Positions 6,352 to 8,646 of a DNA stretch of 8,646 nucleotides are shown piece by piece; the stretch's first letter is position 1; every line of letters starts with the position of its first letter. Origin of the DNA: Planctomycetota bacterium. Lineage in GTDB: Bacteria > Planctomycetota > Brocadiia > SM23-32. A model generated the notes under the pieces. The model ran no database searches and was not told the origin of the DNA. It saw nothing but the letters and a program-made list of their open reading frames with translations. The stretch lies in contig JAGXLK010000069.1 of the NCBI GenBank assembly GCA_018334735.1, positions 1-8,646 on the forward strand. The letters are read 5' to 3'. A program made the translations under genes and the position numbers.

Positions 6352-7120
6352 GTTGGACCTCCCGTTGTGAACAGATAAAGGCAGTTTGTTTGTGTATCTT
6401 TACCCTTTTGCATCTGAAAAACAACCGGTGCCGCCGACATCCCGGGGTTGCGGGAAATGTCCCGTGCCGCAGTACGCAACAAAAATCAATCTATGTGGGG
6501 TGGTACCCTGCCAGCGCGCCGCGCTGGCTTTGGAGTGCGTGCGACCGCGAGTCGCGGTAGACTACATCGAGGGTGCTGCAGGGTCCTTAGTAAGCTCTGC
6601 CGGTGAAACTGATATTTCTGGAAATTGAATCCCCCACGGGGGGCGCCGCTTTTAATTTGTTGGTGCCACCGTTTCGGGACGCGTTCTATTTTTCGTCCCG
6701 GAACCCCGAACTCCGGCGGCTGACGGCGCCTTCGCACGGGGCTGCACTCTCAGGCACTCTTTCGGAGTGCGCAACAGCCCCTGAAGAGACTCACTACGAA
6801 CCTGACGCTGGTTTCGGGGCTTGCGTTAACTCCAGGGTCGTAGTCGACCGCTTCAGCGGTTCGTTGCGTGGGGAAACACACAAAGTATTGTGGTGGGCCT
6901 TCAGCCCACTTTTTCTCAATGCTCACCTGTACCCCAGGGCTCCGAGGGCCTACGGCCCCCGTCACCCCGGGCTGTTATATACTGCCCTTTCAGGGCAATG
7001 AATGGCAGGGCGCGCTCGGCGATAACCCCTTGCATCTGCGTGGCATCCCGGATATGTGGAGACCTGGTGGTCCATTCCACTTGATGTTGTGGGTTCTGGG
7101 AGATCTGTTGACTGATAGTG
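6352..7120. other. Hairpin-dense intergenic region, no gene recognised
   Basis: No reading frame here has a ribosome-binding site plus a recognisable protein. The region is instead crowded with short hairpins, mostly perfect. They are: GACATCCCG with CGGG-AA-ATGTC (6436-6461); GCCAGCGC with GCGCTGGC (6510-6528); ACCGCG with CGCGGT (6544-6558); CCCCC with GGGGG (6631-6643); TTTCGGGACG with CGTCCCGGAA (6672-6703, one G.U); GGGGCTG with CAGCCCC (6738-6781) enclosing GCACTC with GAGTGC (6754-6770); ACCGC with GCGGT (6847-6860); GTGGGC with GCCCAC (6893-6909); GGGCC with GGCCC (6946-6958); and TGCCCT with AGGGCA (6983-6997). Several loops contain TTCA or ACG/TAC. It could hold a structured RNA or a tract of decayed palindromic repeats. 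From 7000 to 7120 I see nothing definite. Confidence 0.6.
6893..6914 (+). terminator. Terminator-like hairpin reading plus-ward
   Basis: GTGGGC (6893-6898), loop CTTCA, GCCCAC (6904-6909) is followed at once by TTTTT (6910-6914). On the minus strand no T-tract follows the hairpin. Both neighbouring protein genes are on the minus strand, so this site would end a plus-strand transcript that has no coding gene. It may be a chance product of the hairpin cluster. Confidence 0.45.
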
Positions 7121-7148
7121 CGCGTTCTGAACCCCAGCCCGCTCGCAG
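7121..7148 (-). repeat. Truncated remnant of palindromic module A
   Basis: Read on the minus strand this gives GCGAGCGGGCTGGGGTTCAG followed by AACGCG. It matches the start and end of module A at 392-438 but lacks about 18 central bases, including one whole arm of the hairpin. It follows module B2 as A2 follows B1, so the right-hand locus has the same A-B-A order as the left-hand one. Confidence 0.65.
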
Positions 7149-7154
7149 GGAATA

Positions 7155-7207
7155 GAGACTCGAGTTCAGCTGAGCCCGCCACGGGCGGGCGAAACTGGAC
7201 TTGAGGC
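7155..7207 (-). repeat. Palindromic repeat module B, copy 2 (inverted)
   Basis: This is the reverse complement of the unit at 331-383, differing at two positions, both in the three-base loop (ACG on the plus strand here). On the plus strand the arms CTCGAGTTCAG and CTGGACTTGAG pair over 11 bp with two G.U pairs. An internal CTGA/GAAA loop and the 7-bp GCCCGCC/GGCGGGC stem follow. The hairpin is thus almost continuous. Confidence 0.85.
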
Positions 7208-7257
7208 GGGCAATAATTGACCTCACGCGCCACGATGTGGGAGATTCAAACGCATTG

Positions 7258-7303
7258 GGTCGCGTTCTGAACTCCAGCCCACGGCTGAAGTCCAGTCCGC
7301 TTG
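7258..7303 (-). repeat. Palindromic repeat module A, copy 3 (inverted)
   Basis: The hairpin lies at 7267-7295. Read on the minus strand it is CTGGACTTCAGCC, loop GTG, GGCTGGAGTTCAG. Both 13-base arms are identical to those at 400-428, including the two G.U pairs; the loop differs at two of three bases. Flanks AGCGGA and GAACGCGACC are also shared. Confidence 0.85.
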
Positions 7304-7400
7304 CCTGTCAACGGTTCAGTTGCGAGCGACTCCAGCGTTCCCAGGATAGGAAACGGGATCCAGGATGGCTCAATCCAGCATTCTGTTCCGAAGGAAAATT

Positions 7401-7496
7401 AAGGAATTTGCGCCCCGTCCGAGGGCAGAGTCGGCCCGGATTTTCCGGGGATGTCCGGCTGCCGGGCAGCGAAAAGACCTACATCGCAAATTCCTT
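7401..7496. repeat. Inverted repeat with 12-bp perfect arms around two hairpins
   Basis: AAGGAATTTGCG (7401-7412) and CGCAAATTCCTT (7485-7496) are exact reverse complements, 72 bases apart. Inside are CCCGGA-TTT-TCCGGG (7435-7449) and GCTGC-CGG-GCAGC (7458-7470). The whole could fold as a multibranch structure or be a very small mobile repeat. No second copy occurs in this window, and no target duplication was evident. Confidence 0.55.
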
Positions 7497-7733
7497 GCAA
7501 TTAGACATTTTCTTTTGGGGAATTACGATGCAATGTATGCGGAGAAGGTGAGAGGATATACATGCATCGACCGGATCAGGGCCGTCGATTTGGCCGGGGC
7601 GCCGGCCTGAGGGGCGGCACGTTCCTGCGTCTTGTTCTGAGGTTGGCAGGGAGGGAAACTTCGCCGTTACGCCCGACGTGCAACTTCAATTGTCACGCAG
7701 CACCAACTGTGTGTGCAATACAAATACACTCTC
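7497..7733. other. Intergenic sequence downstream of the GH127-like gene
   Basis: This follows the stop codon of the minus-strand glycosidase. I find no convincing terminator, promoter or gene. A reading frame at 7365-7610 begins with ATG but has no spaced Shine-Dalgarno site and spans the inverted repeat, so it is not called. The stretch 7304-7400 likewise shows nothing beyond a faint resemblance to decayed module A near 7321-7342. Confidence 0.5.
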
Positions 7734-8646
7734 TCATCCAGGGAGCAACCACGCATTAAAACGCGAGGTGGGATCCCAGGTGTTTCCCGCCGAGGCAAAA
7801 TCGCAGACCGAAAAACTCGTTCCTCGTCCTTTGATTTCGAACGTCTGCCAGATTTCTGCTGGCGGTTCTGCCGGTTGTGCAGAGAGGTCGGCGCCAGGAT
7901 CAAATTCCTCCGGCATGGGGGCGAAAAGGTTTTGTTCCCCAAGCCGACGATCGCGGGCGAGCACTACCGAACCTCTTAAAAAAGCAACGGCCTTCCGATG
8001 AGGCAACGCATCTTCCACAGTCAACGTGTGCTCCGGGGCCTCCGGTCGGGTGTCCCGGATTCGGGCCCATTGCTGCTCGGACCAGCCGACAAGCGGATCG
8101 TCCGGATCGAGATGCGAAGGATCGAAATATTCGCAACGCAGTTTCATCTCGAGGTGTATTTCAACGGTGTCGCCGCTTTCCCACGTCCGCTGGAGAACAA
8201 GCCAACCGCGCGATCGTGGCGCTTCAATGGGATCGCTATTGACAGCTAACTCTATTTCTTCAGCCCACTGGGGGATCCGGAGTTTGAGCGCAAACTCTTC
8301 CGGTTCCACCAGGTTCAGACTCAGTTTCACGTCGCCCGTTTCTGGATAATTCCCATCAATGCGGATTTCGACGTTCTGCCCGGACGGCAGTTCGATCGTG
8401 CCTTTACCGGGGTTATAAAGCAAACAGCGGAAACCATCTTTATCGCCCATCAGCGCCATCTGTGACGCCTGGAAGAAACCCCGCGGAAGATTGTCCAGAC
8501 AGCAGTGATGGTGTTGCAGGCCGCAGTGATGGGGAGACGGCACGTGTTCGTGTGAGAAACGCAGACGGCGCAACCCCCAGGTGCCGTCGGGTTTCATCCC
8601 GCAGAGCAAAGCATTGTAAAGGGTTCTTTCGATTTCATCCGCGTAA
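7734..8646 (-). CDS. GH127/DUF1680-type glycoside hydrolase, C-terminal part
   Basis: The frame is open to the right edge, so about 304 C-terminal residues of a protein normally near 600-700 residues are visible. The fragment opens with YADEIERTLYN, the classic segment before the catalytic cysteines of beta-L-arabinofuranosidases in this family. HHHCCLDNLPRGF follows, with the Cys pair at fragment residues 48-49 (8504-8499). In the characterised enzyme HypBA1 the equivalent pair provides the nucleophile and a zinc ligand. The other zinc ligands would lie off the window. The later beta-sandwich part includes LRIPQWAEEIELAVNSDPI, VEIHLEMKLR, FLRGSVVLARD and the terminal FASAGNTWDPTSRFNAWLLP, all typical of the family. 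The usual Cys-Pro-Pro-Asn motif is replaced by Cys-Leu-Asp-Asn, and seven His residues precede it, so the specificity may differ from arabinofuranose. A TTG at 8609 is internal and is not the start. Confidence 0.85.
   Translation of the reverse strand, partial: YADEIERTLYNALLCGMKPDGTWGLRRLRFSHEHVPSPHHCGLQHHHCCLDNLPRGFFQASQMALMGDKDGFRCLLYNPGKGTIELPSGQNVEIRIDGNYPETGDVKLSLNLVEPEEFALKLRIPQWAEEIELAVNSDPIEAPRSRGWLVLQRTWESGDTVEIHLEMKLRCEYFDPSHLDPDDPLVGWSEQQWARIRDTRPEAPEHTLTVEDALPHRKAVAFLRGSVVLARDRRLGEQNLFAPMPEEFDPGADLSAQPAEPPAEIWQTFEIKGRGTSFSVCDFASAGNTWDPTSRFNAWLLPG

Noticed and set aside
5581..6378. Plus-strand frame opposite the sulfatase (265 codons)
   Set aside because: It is antisense to a protein with the complete sulfatase signature; there is no ribosome site or domain of its own.
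6386..7233. Several 60-130 codon frames on both strands
   Set aside because: They overlap one another and translate the hairpins and palindromic repeats; repeats such as LKSSFAR..WRAQLNSSL at two loci reflect DNA repetition, not protein homology.
331..7303. Composite transposon bounded by the inverted repeats
   Set aside because: No transposase lies within or beside the repeats, no target duplication is visible, and the enclosed genes look like ordinary metabolic genes.
7365..7610. Small reading frame of 81 codons between the repeats and the GH127-like gene
   Set aside because: It has no spaced ribosome-binding site, runs across an inverted repeat with hairpins, and its protein has no recognisable features.

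Overview
The window reads as a chromosomal segment from a bacterium that degrades polysaccharides, with moderately high GC. The neighbourhood combines a sulfatase, a GH127-type glycosidase, a GH20-like barrel protein and an esterase-like alpha/beta hydrolase. Together with long intergenic spaces full of hairpins, this resembles the Planctomycetota-Verrucomicrobiota-Lentisphaerota-Kiritimatiellota group or a similar uncultured lineage. That placement is inference from gene content only; no rRNA or other phylogenetic marker is present. Several proteins look rich in Asp and Glu, which would fit a saline habitat, but this was judged by eye.

Layout: (1) 2-187, + strand: the C-terminal end of an alpha/beta hydrolase. 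(2) 188-539: a convergent spacer with palindromic repeats arranged A-B-A, followed by a minus-strand intrinsic terminator. (3) 540-1463, minus: a GH20-like TIM-barrel protein. (4) 1623-3731, minus: a fused alpha-beta ADP-forming acyl/acetyl-CoA synthetase. (5) 3732-3920: a divergent regulatory region. (6) 3921-4808, +: a thymidylate synthase of the type seen in archaea, starting at TTG. (7) 4846-6351, minus: a type I sulfatase converging on it. (8) 6352-7733: about 1.4 kb without a credible gene, holding a dense run of hairpins, one plus-strand terminator-like site, a second inverted copy of the A-B-A repeat, and a 12-bp inverted repeat. (9) 7734-8646, minus: the C-terminal part of a GH127/DUF1680 glycoside hydrolase that runs off the window.

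The sulfatase, the GH127-like enzyme, the GH20-like protein and the hydrolase could remove sulfate, arabinofuranosyl, hexosaminyl and acyl groups from a complex glycan. The ADP-forming CoA ligase could recover ATP from the acyl-CoA products of fermentation. Thymidylate synthase is a housekeeping gene with no evident link to this. Spacing and orientation do not show one operon; most genes appear to be separately transcribed.

The most interesting material is non-coding. Two inverted copies of a modular palindromic repeat lie about 6.7 kb apart. Their stems are conserved while their loop bases differ, and each module keeps G.U pairs on one strand only. Between the sulfatase and the GH127-like gene lies a cluster of at least eight short perfect hairpins, several sharing a TTCA loop on unrelated stems. 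I did not find a clear defence system, CRISPR array, tRNA, rRNA or transposase.
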